This document shows positions 8,650-17,125 of a stretch of DNA of 64,000 nt, piece by piece (the stretch's first letter is position 1; every line of letters starts with the position of its first letter). The notes beneath the pieces were generated by a model. The model ran no database searches and was not told the DNA's origin. It was given only the letters and a program-made list of their open reading frames with translations. Source of the stretch: Paracoccus salipaludis (GTDB lineage: Bacteria > Pseudomonadota > Alphaproteobacteria > Rhodobacterales > Rhodobacteraceae); NCBI RefSeq assembly GCF_002287065.1, contig NZ_NSJZ01000001.1, forward strand, positions 62,001-126,000, given 5' to 3'. A program made the translations under genes and the position numbers.

Positions 8650-9178
8650 CTCCGCGAGGAGACTGATCGATGAGCAGATGGCGCGGCTCCGGCCCTTCTT
8701 TCCGAAGGGGCGAGCCCGCGAACGCAAGCCGCGTGTCGATGATCGGTATGTGGCTCTAGTGGCATGATCTTCGTCAACCGCGACGGGTTGCGGTGGCGGG
8801 ACGCTCCGAGCGGGTAGGACCCTGCAAAGACGCTTTACAGCCGTTGAAAGCGGTGGGGCGACATGGGCGTCTTCGCGCGGATAATGGAGGGGCTGGCCGC
8901 GGCGAGCCCTGAACCCAAGACGATCATGATTGATGCGACCTATCTTAAGGCGCACCGCACGGCGACCAGCCTGCAGCCAAAAAAGGGCGCGCGGTCGATT
9001 GATCGGGCGAACCCGGGGTGGCATGAACACCAGTCTGCATACCGTCACCGATGCCGGCGGGCGGCCGATCCGCGTGCTCGGGGGCTTGGTTCACTGAACC
9101 AATCCCTGATCCTCGAACTCATGACCGCAGGCCAGGTCAGCGACTACACTGGCGCCGCCGCCTTGCTGGAAGGTTTCA
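8650..9178 (+). pseudogene. Degenerate IS5-family (IS427-like) transposase
   Basis: Pieces of one DDE transposase occur in order in three frames. QMARLRPFFPKGRARERKP is near 8670. MIFVNRDGLRWRDAP is at 8764, with TAG and TGA stops in its frame before MGVFARIMEGLAAASPEP at 8863 and the catalytic-Asp block MIDATYLKAHRTATSL. After a frameshift near 8990, RLIGRTRGGMNTSLHTVTD follows, then TAGQVSDYTGAAALLE at 9124-9172. At least two frameshifts and two nonsense codons make it inactive, and the C-terminal DDE part is missing. Family assignment is from remembered IS5/IS427 sequences. Confidence 0.8.
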
Positions 9179-9256
9179 CCTACAGCAGTTGCTCGTCCAG
9201 GACGCCATGCCAGGACAGGCCCTCCCGAAGCTGCTCTTCAGGCGTGCTGCAGCACT

Positions 9257-9385
9257 TCAGGCAGTTGACGCCTGTTTGGCTGAGCCTGATCGGGCGCAAA
9301 GGCCTGCAACCGCGACCAGAAAGCTCTCGGTCCGGAACGGCTTCGTGAGAAACGCCCCTGTGCATCACGTCCGCCATGGCGAATA
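9257..9385 (-). pseudogene. Remnant of a receiver (response-regulator) domain C-terminus
   Basis: On the minus strand a frame ends with AFLTKPFRTESFLVAVAGL and stops at 9257. FLTKPF followed by such a helix is typical of the last strand and helix of CheY-like receivers (FixJ type). Upstream the frame is broken, with AMADVMHRG in another frame directly before it. Nothing of the phosphoacceptor half is recognisable. Treat as a decayed scrap; the match is short. Confidence 0.4.
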
Positions 9386-9708
9386 GAACGCCAATGACCC
9401 ACCCCGCCCGATTGCGACGGCCTCGCGGCAACAAATATCATGATCAATTCCTGCAACGACAATTGATTGTCGCCCGCCTCTGGCAGAGCCTCTTCCGGCA
9501 AGGTTACCACAGCAGTATCGTGCGGCGAGAGCAGGAGATGGCCGGACCCGGTCCCGAGATGCCGGCCGATGAGGCAGCGGAACGGCTGGAACTCCGCCGA
9601 CGGCTTGGCAATGGCCATGCGCTGCCGCGCCCGATCATCCGCCGCTCGGCTGAAAGTGCAACAAGCGTGGACAGCTACGCCTGGTATCCCCGGAAGGACG
9701 ACTGACCG
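9386..9708. other. Gene-poor spacer before the large histidine kinase
   Basis: An open frame of 109 codons (9376-9705, +) exists but shows no recognisable domain and overlaps the receiver remnant, so it is not called. No transposon end or tRNA is seen. The segment probably belongs to the same decayed region as the transposase remnant. Confidence 0.4.
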
Positions 9709-12700
9709 ATGGTGCCGCATGACCGCTTTCCTCCCCCATGGCCCCTGGACGGCAGCGAGATGGCCCACCTCATCCGCGCGCACGACTGGGCAGCCACCCC
9801 GCTCGGGCCGGTCAGGGAATGGCCTGCCCATCTTCGGGCAGTCGTGGACCTGATGCTCGGCTCGGGGACGCCCATGTGCCTGCTGTGGGGCCACGACGCG
9901 ATCATGATCTACAACGACGCCTATGCCCGCAGCATCGGGCAGCGCCATCCGGCGGCGCTTGGCCGCTCGGCCCACGATGCCTGGGCCGATGTGCGCGAGG
10001 GATGGTTGCCGCTGTTCGAGCAGGCCTGGTCGGGCAAGGAGGCCGTGGCGCGTGGCCAGCACCTCCGCTTCGTGCGCTCCGACATGCCACGGCAGGAGGC
10101 CTGGTTCGATCTCACCTACACGCCCGTGCGGAACGAAAGGGGAGAGGTGGGCGGCGTACTGGCCCTTGTCCGCGACGCCACCGGCGAGGTGCAGGCCGAG
10201 CAGAGCCGCCAGAGCGCCGAGGCGCGGCTGCGCGAAAGCGAGACCCGGCTCCAGAACGTGCTGAACGGCATGGACGAGGCCTTCGGGCTTCTGGACCACG
10301 ACTTCCGCATCCTCGCCTTCAACGATGCGGCGCTGCGTCTCGAGACCGGCACGCGCGAGGAGATCCTGGGGCGCAGGCACTGGGAGGTCTATCCCGGAAG
10401 CGAGAACAGCGAGGCTGGACGTCTTCTCAGGCGCGCCATGGAGGAACGGACAGCGGTCACGCTCGATCATCTCTACACTTGGGAAAGCGGACCGGCGCGC
10501 TGGCTCGAGATGCGGGCCTATCCCGTGCCGGAAGGACTTGCGGTCTTCTGGCGCGACATTTCGGGGCGCAAGGCGGCGGAAGCGGCCCTGCGCGAGAGCG
10601 GGACAGGTTACCGCCAGCTCGCCGAACAGTTCGAGAAGAGCCAGAGGCTGCAGTCCGCCATGCTGGAGGTGGTGCCGGTGGGCCTTGCGCTTCTGAGCAA
10701 CGAGGGAGAGGTGCTTCTGTCCAATCCCGCATGGGACCGGTTCACGCCGGGCCGGCGCATGCCCTCGCGCGATCCGGACAGGGGCAGGCGCTGGCGGGCC
10801 TGGGACAAGGACGGCCGCCCGGTCATGCCTGGCGACTTTCCCGGCGCACGGGCGCTGCGGGGAGAGCGCTGCCTGCCGGGCACGGAGTTCCTTTATACAG
10901 ACGACAATGGCGACGAGATCTGGACCAATGCCGCTTCTGTGCCGCTTCTTGATTCTCAAGATCAGGTCACGGGCGCCGTTTCGATCATCATGGACATCGA
11001 TGCCGGCAGGCGGGCAGAGCAGATCCTGCGCGCGGTTGCGGCACGGCAGGCCTTTCTGCTGGAACTGGGCGATGCCCTGCGGGCCCAGACCCGTACCGAA
11101 AGCCTGATCGAGGTCGCGGCCCGCCTGCTGGGCGAGCATATCGGTGCTTCACGGATCATGTTCGCCGAGATCGACGAGGCACGGGGCGTGGCCGACATCT
11201 TCCACGGCTGGTTCGCGAATGGCGCCCAGCCTTTCCCTGCGGTGATGCGGCTTGAGGACTATGAAGGGCCGATTCTGCAGGATCTCCGCGAAGGCCGCAC
11301 CGTGCGGATCGACGACACGCGAAACCCTGCCCTGGCCCGCCCCGATCTCGCCGCCATTGCCGAGCTTGGGGTGGAGGCGCTGCTCAGCGTTCCCCTGCTC
11401 GTCGACGGCAGGCTGTTGGTCAACCTGTCCGTTCACCAGCACAGCCCGCGGTGCTGGACCGACGAGGATGTCGCGCTTGTGCAGGAGGTGGCCGAGCGGC
11501 TCTGGGCGGACCTCGTGCGCTTCCGGGCGGAAGCCGCACTGCGTGACAGCGAAAGACGCTTCCGCGCCCTGCTCACCACCGGGGGCTACATGGTCTACCG
11601 CATGAACGCGGACTGGACCGAGATGGCCGAGCTTCGCGGAAACGGGATCCTGGCCGATACGGAGGTGCCGTTTCCGGCCTGGCCGGATCGCTACATCCTT
11701 CCCGAGGACCTCCCGATGATCCAGGCCCGGATCGAGGAGGCAATCCGCACCAGGTCGCTGTTCGAGCTGGAACATCGTGTTCGCCAGGCAGACGGAAGTG
11801 TCGGCTGGGTTCTCTCGCGCGCGGTGCCGATCGTTGGGAAGAATGGCGGGATCATCGAGTGGTTCGGCGCCGCCACCGACGTGAGCGCGCGGCGCAGGGC
11901 CGAGGAACGCTTGCGGAACGCCGAGGAACGCCATCGCACCGACCTCGAGCGGCAGGTCGCCGAGCGCACGGCCGAACTCAGCAAAAGCCGCGACCTTCTG
12001 CAGGCGACGATGGACAGCTCCACCGACATGATCCAGGTGTTCAGGGCGGTGCGGAACGCACAGGGCGAGATCGTCGACTTCCGCTGGGTTCTGAACAACC
12101 ACACCTCCGTGCGCTACTACGGCAAGGTCGAGGGGGAGAGCCTGCTCGAGCGCAACCCGGGCGTGGTCACCGTTGGCATCTTCGATGCCTTCAAGCGCGT
12201 CACCGAGACCGGCGTGCCCGAGCAGGCCGAGCGCCACTATGTCCACGAGCAGTTCGACGGCTGGTTCCTGCAGTCCGTCGTGAAGCTCGATGATGGCGTC
12301 GCCACCACCACGAAGGACATCACCGACTGGAAGAGCGCGCAGGCCGAGGTCCCGCGCCTGCAGGAGGAGGTAGCCCAGGCCCGGCTGCGCGAAAGCGAGG
12401 ATGCGCTGCGGGAAAGCGAGGCCCGCTTCCGCCAGTTCGGGGAGGCCTCGGCCGACGTGCTCTGGATCCGGGACTGCGAGAGCCTCGCTTTCGAATATGT
12501 CAGCCCTGCCTTCGAGCGGGCCTATGGAACAAGGATCGAGGATGTCCTGAAGGGCAACCATCTCCGCCGCTGGCTCGAGATGATCCTGCCCGAGGATCGC
12601 GAGAAGGTTCTCGACGTCTTCCGCCGGGTGCGCAGGGGCGAACAGGTGGTGCACAGCTTCCGCATCCTGCGCGGCGATGGTCAGCTCCGCTGGATCCGCG

Positions 12701-13476
12701 ACACCGACTTCCCGCTGTTCGATGCGGCAGGAAAGGTGCAGCGCATCGGCGGGATCGCCCATGACGCCACCGAAGAGGTGGAGTTGCAGGACCGGCTGCA
12801 GGTGCTCGTGGCCGAGCTTCAGCACCGTTCGCGAAACCTCGTGGGCGTGGTGAAGGGGATCACCGAGCGCACGCTTGCGACCTCCGACACGCTGGAGCGT
12901 TTCCGCGGCCGCTTCCGACCCCGGCTCGACGCGCTTGCCCGGGTCAACGGTCTGCTGTCCCGTCTTGAAGAAGGCGACCGCATCACCTTCGACCAGCTCT
13001 TGCAGGCGGAGCTTGCCGCGCATGGCATTCTCGATGGAGAAACCAACGGGACCGCGGTCCATCTGCACGGGCCAAAGGGGATCCGGCTGCGTTCGGCCAC
13101 GGTGCAGACCTTTGCCCTTGCCCTTCACGAACTCACGACCAACGCCCTGAAGTATGGCGCCCTCTCGCAGCCAGAGGGAAAGCTCGAGGTGACCTGGAGC
13201 CTCATTCCCGGCAACGGCACCGAGCGCCGGCTTCGGGTGGACTGGCGCGAGACGGGGGTCCTGCTCGATCTGCCGGTTGCGGCCGCGACCAATCGGTGGG
13301 CTCCTCCGCGCCGGCAAGGCTACGGCCGAGAGCTGATCGAGCGGGCGCTGCCCTACCAGCTGAAGGCCGAGACGAGCTACGAACTGACGCCCGGGGGCGT
13401 GCGTTGCACCATCATCGTGCCTGTGTCCTCGACGCTGGACGTGGCCTTCTCGAGCCAGGGAGATCCGGATGCCTGA
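9709..13476 (+). CDS. Multi-PAS/GAF HWE-family sensor histidine kinase
   Basis: This 1255-residue protein has no membrane segment, so it is probably cytoplasmic. In order: a PAS-like domain (about 35-160) after the HWE-type lead MAHLIRAHDWAATPLGP; PAS at 175-290 and 316-430; GAF at 445-605; PAS at 615-740; a coiled linker; PAS at 765-880 and 905-1020; then the kinase. The phospho-His is in ELQHRSRNL (His1039). The N-box is ALHELTTNALKYG (His1140, Glu1141) and VDWRETG gives the W-x-E (Trp1179, Glu1181) that defines HWE kinases. PAS/GAF input suggests light, redox or small-ligand sensing. The stop overlaps the response-regulator start by 8 bases. No conserved flavin Cys motif of LOV type was noticed. 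Confidence 0.92.
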   Translation: MVPHDRFPPPWPLDGSEMAHLIRAHDWAATPLGPVREWPAHLRAVVDLMLGSGTPMCLLWGHDAIMIYNDAYARSIGQRHPAALGRSAHDAWADVREGWLPLFEQAWSGKEAVARGQHLRFVRSDMPRQEAWFDLTYTPVRNERGEVGGVLALVRDATGEVQAEQSRQSAEARLRESETRLQNVLNGMDEAFGLLDHDFRILAFNDAALRLETGTREEILGRRHWEVYPGSENSEAGRLLRRAMEERTAVTLDHLYTWESGPARWLEMRAYPVPEGLAVFWRDISGRKAAEAALRESGTGYRQLAEQFEKSQRLQSAMLEVVPVGLALLSNEGEVLLSNPAWDRFTPGRRMPSRDPDRGRRWRAWDKDGRPVMPGDFPGARALRGERCLPGTEFLYTDDNGDEIWTNAASVPLLDSQDQVTGAVSIIMDIDAGRRAEQILRAVAARQAFLLELGDALRAQTRTESLIEVAARLLGEHIGASRIMFAEIDEARGVADIFHGWFANGAQPFPAVMRLEDYEGPILQDLREGRTVRIDDTRNPALARPDLAAIAELGVEALLSVPLLVDGRLLVNLSVHQHSPRCWTDEDVALVQEVAERLWADLVRFRAEAALRDSERRFRALLTTGGYMVYRMNADWTEMAELRGNGILADTEVPFPAWPDRYILPEDLPMIQARIEEAIRTRSLFELEHRVRQADGSVGWVLSRAVPIVGKNGGIIEWFGAATDVSARRRAEERLRNAEERHRTDLERQVAERTAELSKSRDLLQATMDSSTDMIQVFRAVRNAQGEIVDFRWVLNNHTSVRYYGKVEGESLLERNPGVVTVGIFDAFKRVTETGVPEQAERHYVHEQFDGWFLQSVVKLDDGVATTTKDITDWKSAQAEVPRLQEEVAQARLRESEDALRESEARFRQFGEASADVLWIRDCESLAFEYVSPAFERAYGTRIEDVLKGNHLRRWLEMILPEDREKVLDVFRRVRRGEQVVHSFRILRGDGQLRWIRDTDFPLFDAAGKVQRIGGIAHDATEEVELQDRLQVLVAELQHRSRNLVGVVKGITERTLATSDTLERFRGRFRPRLDALARVNGLLSRLEEGDRITFDQLLQAELAAHGILDGETNGTAVHLHGPKGIRLRSATVQTFALALHELTTNALKYGALSQPEGKLEVTWSLIPGNGTERRLRVDWRETGVLLDLPVAAATNRWAPPRRQGYGRELIERALPYQLKAETSYELTPGGVRCTIIVPVSSTLDVAFSSQGDPDA

Positions 13477-13840
13477 CGCCGCGCTGACCGCCACCCTTCG
13501 GGGCCGCCGCATTCTTCTCGTCGAGGACGACTACATGATGGCGCAGGATCTCGCGAACGAGCTTCAGGGCGCCGGTGTCGATGTGCTCGGGCCCGTGCCT
13601 GACATCAGGGGTGCCCTGGCTCTGCTGGACGCGGGTCCTGCGCCTGATGGAGCGATCCTCGACATCAATCTGGGCGGCGAGATGGTCTATCCCCTGGCCG
13701 ACACCCTGCAGGCACGGGATATCCGGTTCGTCTTCGCCACGGGCTACGAGGGGTGGTCGATCCCCGAGCGCTACCGGAACCTCCCGCGCCTCGAGAAACC
13801 GCTCGGCCTCAGGCAGATCGCCGAAGTGCTTGTGGCCTGA
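13469..13840 (+). CDS. Single-domain response regulator (CheY-like receiver)
   Basis: The 123-residue protein is a lone receiver with no output domain. RILLVEDD gives the acidic pocket near residue 20, GAILDINLGGE carries the phosphoacceptor Asp65, FATGYEG supplies the switch Thr-equivalent, and LEKPLG the conserved Lys near the end. It overlaps the kinase gene by 8 bases and is almost certainly its partner. HWE kinases often signal through such stand-alone receivers, either as phosphate sinks or as protein-interaction switches. Confidence 0.92.
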   Translation: MPDAALTATLRGRRILLVEDDYMMAQDLANELQGAGVDVLGPVPDIRGALALLDAGPAPDGAILDINLGGEMVYPLADTLQARDIRFVFATGYEGWSIPERYRNLPRLEKPLGLRQIAEVLVA

Positions 13841-13959
13841 GCGACATGCCGGCCTGAACGCTCGAAGTCCGAAGGCGAATACTGACTGAAGTCTGGCCCT
13901 GGCTGCGCGATTTCCAGAAAGGCCGCATCGCTGCGACGGCCGCCTCGTCCCGCAAGCCG

Positions 13960-14349
13960 TCACTCGTCGGCGAGCCACTCCAAGGTCGCATTCCTCGCCA
14001 GTTCCTCGTTGTCGCAAACCAGAACAAGCCGGTTATGATGGTCGGAACACTGAACCAGTATGTTGACCCCGGCTTCGGCCAATGCACGAGAGATCGCGCC
14101 CAACTGGCCGGGCGTGCCCTGCTTCAGCTTGCGGATTATCGGCTTGCGGATCGCAACAACCGCGATCCCGGCATCTCTTGCGGCACGGGCTGCAGCCTCG
14201 CCGTCGCGGAACAGGAAATGCGCGATGGCCGTCCCGCTGAGGCTGAACAGCCCGCCACCCTCGAATGAGATCCCGGCGTGCCCCATCGCCTCGCCAAGCC
14301 CCGCCAACGCGCCGGGATGGTTTCCAAGATGGAACTCAAGGTCGAACAT
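13960..14349 (-). CDS. ACT-domain protein (tandem ACT)
   Basis: The 129-residue protein has two ACT-like halves: residues 1-65 (FDLEFHLGNHPGALAGLGEAM...) and 68-129 (GQLGAISRALAEAGVNILVQ, then NRLVLVCDN). ACT domains bind amino acids or other small ligands. The start codon follows AAGGAGG and lies inside the end of the upstream ABM gene (14-base overlap), so the two are cotranscribed. There is no catalytic domain; the role is unknown. Confidence 0.75.
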   Translation of the reverse strand: MFDLEFHLGNHPGALAGLGEAMGHAGISFEGGGLFSLSGTAIAHFLFRDGEAAARAARDAGIAVVAIRKPIIRKLKQGTPGQLGAISRALAEAGVNILVQCSDHHNRLVLVCDNEELARNATLEWLADE

Positions 14350-14704
14350 GATCGGGGGCCTCCTTGTGGATGGCGCGGCTGTCAGGCGGAGCCTCGTTTC
14401 GGGATTGCATGCTGTAGTCCCGCGTCACCGCTGCGATGCGCAGATGGTAATCCGCAAAGACGTGATCCCGGCCAGCGGCCTGCACGCGCCGATGCTCCGG
14501 CAGGTTGCGCCACGCCGCGACCGCCGCCTCGTCCTGCCAAAATGACAATGACAGGACCTTGCCGGGGTTTGTCAGGCTCTGGAAACGCTCGATGGAGATG
14601 AAGCCATCGAGGTTCGCCAGCAGCGGGTGCAGCTCGGCCGCCAGGTCGAGATACTCGGCCTGCGCCTCGCCCGAAACCCAAGCCTCGAAGATGACGGCTA
14701 TCAT
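14336..14704 (-). CDS. Antibiotic biosynthesis monooxygenase (ABM) domain protein
   Basis: The 122-residue protein matches the ABM dimeric alpha-beta barrel fold: MIAVIFEAWVSGEAQAEY, then LANLDGFISIERF, LSLSFWQDEAAVAAWRN and HRRVQAAGRDHVFADYHLRI. Members include quinol monooxygenases and heme-degrading enzymes, but many are uncharacterised. Its start overlaps the stop of the frameshifted NIPSNAP-type gene as ATGA, and its end overlaps the ACT gene, so three genes form one transcription unit divergent from an ArsR-type regulator. Confidence 0.82.
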   Translation of the reverse strand: MIAVIFEAWVSGEAQAEYLDLAAELHPLLANLDGFISIERFQSLTNPGKVLSLSFWQDEAAVAAWRNLPEHRRVQAAGRDHVFADYHLRIAAVTRDYSMQSRNEAPPDSRAIHKEAPDHVRP

Positions 14705-15002
14705 GCGCGATCCCCCTGCGAGGCCGAGGCCGACTTCACGAAAGGCCGGCTTTCTCGGCGGATGAAGCCGTCACGCTTGGCGAACTCGCAGGTTTCGCGA
14801 CCCGGCGGGCCTGCCGCCGGCCGGGCGCGAGAGGCCTCATGTCCGGCGAGGGGCGGCCGCGAAGAGATCCCATGGGCTGTCGAGGTCGAGCCTTCATGGG
14901 GGGCGAAGCAGCCAACCAGATCAGCCCCCGGCTGCGGGCATATTGCGCGGATGGTTCGCGCCGGTCCGGATCGATGTCCTGGGTGATGACGCAGGTGATC
15001 AT
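14701..15002 (-). pseudogene. Frameshifted NIPSNAP-family gene
   Basis: The start MITCVITQDIDPDR at 15002 reads for about 25 codons. The rest of the family then continues in another frame: GADLVGCFAPHEGSTSTAHG, then GRETCEFAKRDGFIRRESR, ending at 14701. The HEG motif after a Gly-x-Phe and the FI..E.R ending are typical of NIPSNAP/DUF-type dimeric barrel proteins of about 100 residues. An indel near 14930 breaks it, unless the base call is wrong. The downstream stop still overlaps the ABM start (ATGA), which shows it was once the first gene of this operon. Confidence 0.65.
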
Positions 15003-15052
15003 GGTGCTCCGCCTTTCTTGCTGACACCGGGTCTAGCGCGTTGGAGACGGCC

Positions 15053-15078
15053 CATGGTTCGGTTAGGATCGAACCATG
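15053..15078. promoter_or_regulatory. Candidate operator over the ArsR-type gene start
   Basis: A perfect 9-bp inverted repeat, CATGGTTCG and CGAACCATG separated by 8 bases, overlaps the ATG of the ArsR-type gene and lies 50 bases before the divergent NIPSNAP-type start. Position and symmetry fit an autoregulatory operator that could also control the divergent operon. Confidence 0.6.
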
Positions 15079-15741
15079 AGAGAAGGCCCGGACATTGCCC
15101 GTGTGGCGGCCCTTGTTGCGGACCCTGCCCGCAGTGCGATGCTGATTGCATTGATGGACGGGCGCGCCCTGACCGCGACGGAATTGGCGGGGCGGGGCGG
15201 GATCACGAAGCAGACCGCCAGTTCCCACCTTGCCAAGCTCGTGGACGGCGAAGTGCTGGTGGTCGAGGCGCAGGGGCGGCACCGTTATTTTCGCCTGGCG
15301 GGCCCCCATGTTGCCAGCCTGCTCGAAGCCCTGATGGTCTTTTCCAGCGATGCCGCGCCACCCCTGCGCACCGGGCCGCGCGATCCCGGCTTACGCAAGG
15401 CCCGTATCTGTTACGATCATCTCGCTGGAGAGATGGGCGTCAGGCTTTTCGAGCGGATGCTGGCGGATCAGTGGCTGCAAGACGACCTGACCGTGACAGA
15501 GCGCGGCAACGACAAGCTGGCCGAGATCGGCCTGAACCTTGAGAGCCTGCCGCCAAGCAACCGGCCTTTATGCCGCGCCTGCCTCGACTGGAGCCAGCGG
15601 CGACAGCATCTGGCCGGGCGACTGGGCAAGACCATACTGGACCACCTTCTGGCGCAATCCTGGGCACGGCGGTTGCCTCAGTCACGCATCATCAGATTCA
15701 GCCCTGAAGGCGAGCGGATCTTCAACGGGTGGCTGGGCTGA
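15076..15741 (+). CDS. ArsR-family winged-helix transcriptional regulator
   Basis: The 221-residue protein has an N-terminal winged helix: ARVAALVADPARSAMLIALM, then LTATELAGRGGITKQTASSH as recognition helix, then LAKLVDGEVLVVEAQGRHRY as wing (to about residue 80). A C-terminal domain of about 130 residues has CRACLDWSQRRQHLAGRLG and unknown ligand specificity. It belongs to the longer ArsR group without an obvious metal site, although two Cys lie in LCRAC. It is divergent from the NIPSNAP/ABM/ACT unit and carries a palindrome over its start codon. Confidence 0.87.
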   Translation: MREGPDIARVAALVADPARSAMLIALMDGRALTATELAGRGGITKQTASSHLAKLVDGEVLVVEAQGRHRYFRLAGPHVASLLEALMVFSSDAAPPLRTGPRDPGLRKARICYDHLAGEMGVRLFERMLADQWLQDDLTVTERGNDKLAEIGLNLESLPPSNRPLCRACLDWSQRRQHLAGRLGKTILDHLLAQSWARRLPQSRIIRFSPEGERIFNGWLG

Positions 15742-16008
15742 CCGGCCGCTTTGGTCCTGCATAGTGGCCGCACCTCGCAGGCCGCAGTACTCACCGATGA
15801 GGCCAAGCGTCGGCGGACCAACACGCATCGCGACGTAGCCGATGATCACAACTGCTTCGAGACGGGCCGCGGGATCGTTATCTCACTGGCCTGCAGTTGA
15901 CAGCGAGAAGCCGCTTCATGACGGTTCCGCTCTTGCCATGAGTGATGGCGGAGGGATCGAACGGAATGTTGTTCGTATCCGGTTCTGCGATCGCCTTCTG
16001 CGCGGAAC

Positions 16009-17121
16009 TCAACTCAACCTGTTCCGGAACAGCCAGGCCGCAAGCGGCAAGGTCGCCGCCGCCACCCCGATCAGTGGCAGAAAGCTGGGCGCGATGTCGG
16101 CAAGGGTGGCTCCTTCCAGATAAACGCGCCGCACGATGTCGATGCCGAAGCGCATCGGGTTCACATAGGTCGCAAGCTGCAGGATCTGGGGCATGTTCCG
16201 CACCGGCGTCAGCAGGCCCGAGAGCAGCATCAGCGGCATGATCAGCATGAAGGTGTAAAGCATCGCCTGCTGCATGGTCAGCGACACGGCAGAAATCGAG
16301 AGGCCGATGCCGACCGCCGCCGTGGTGAAGGTCAGAAGCCCGAAATAGAGCAGCCAGACCGAGCCGGCCATCGGGATCCGGAACCAGAACAGGATGATCA
16401 GGAAGATGATCGTCGACTGCATGATCCCGACGAGGATCGCGGGCAGGGCCTTGCCGATCAGAATCTGGGAAGGTGTCAACGGCGTCACCAGCAACTGATC
16501 GAATGTGCCCTGCTCGCGCTCGCGCGCGACGGACAGCGCCGCGATCATGAGGGTCTGAAGCATGCTGAGCGAGGCGATCATCGCGGGCATCAGGTTCCAG
16601 CGCGACTCGAAGTTCGGGTTGAACCAGGCCCGGCGCGTGATGGTGACGGGCGAGGTCGCGCCCAGCGACTGGTTGTAGGCGGCGACGATCGCTGCCACCT
16701 GTGCCGCCGCCGTACCGGAGGTCGCCGAGTTCCTTCCGTCGAGGATCACCTGCATCGGGGCCTCGGCCCCGGCCGACAGGCGCCTCTCGAAATCCGCGGG
16801 GAAGATCACCACCAGCAGGGCCTTGCCGCTGTCGATCTGGCCCGCGATCTGAGCCGAGCTTTCCAGCGTTGCGGCACGCCTGAAGACGCCCGTGCCCTCG
16901 ATCCGCGCGGTGATCTCGGTCGAGGCCGCGCCCCGGCTGTGATCGAGCACGGCGAAAGGGGCATGGGTCAGGTCGTAGGTCGCGCCATAGCCGAAGAGCA
17001 GCGCCTGCAGCAGCGCCGGCGCGAACAACAGCGTGCGGCTGGAGGGGTCCTTGAGCAGCGCCAGCAGTTCCTTGCGGATCAGGGCCAGGGTCTGGGCGAC
17101 ATAGAGAAGCACGGCCTGCAT
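16009..17121 (-). CDS. ABC-2 type transport permease (YbhR-like)
   Basis: The 370-residue inner-membrane protein has one N-terminal transmembrane helix (about 27-45), a long periplasmic loop, and five C-terminal helices from about 175, including LLVTPLTPSQILIGKALPAI and the helix-rich end. This is the ABC-2 export permease layout of YbhR. It is last of four genes ordered membrane fusion protein, dual ATPase, YbhS-like, YbhR-like, as in E. coli ybhGFSR. It probably pairs with the neighbouring permease to export drugs or other compounds. Confidence 0.9.
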   Translation of the reverse strand: MQAVLLYVAQTLALIRKELLALLKDPSSRTLLFAPALLQALLFGYGATYDLTHAPFAVLDHSRGAASTEITARIEGTGVFRRAATLESSAQIAGQIDSGKALLVVIFPADFERRLSAGAEAPMQVILDGRNSATSGTAAAQVAAIVAAYNQSLGATSPVTITRRAWFNPNFESRWNLMPAMIASLSMLQTLMIAALSVAREREQGTFDQLLVTPLTPSQILIGKALPAILVGIMQSTIIFLIILFWFRIPMAGSVWLLYFGLLTFTTAAVGIGLSISAVSLTMQQAMLYTFMLIMPLMLLSGLLTPVRNMPQILQLATYVNPMRFGIDIVRRVYLEGATLADIAPSFLPLIGVAAATLPLAAWLFRNRLS

Positions 17122-17125
17122 GAGG

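Noticed and set aside
9376-9705. 109-codon plus-strand frame before the kinase
   Set aside because: It has no recognisable domain and overlaps the receiver remnant. It is not far above chance length in this GC-rich DNA.
8158-9708. Possible intact genomic island or integrase at tRNA-Phe
   Set aside because: No integrase gene and no duplicated tRNA end were found; only transposase debris is present.
11149-13512. 787-codon open frame on the minus strand
   Set aside because: It lies opposite the HWE kinase, whose domains are unmistakable. Composition (His/Arg/Gln/Val) is typical of an antisense shadow.
15842-16123. 93-codon plus-strand frame
   Set aside because: It overlaps the 3' end of the YbhR-like permease on the other strand and has no recognisable similarity.
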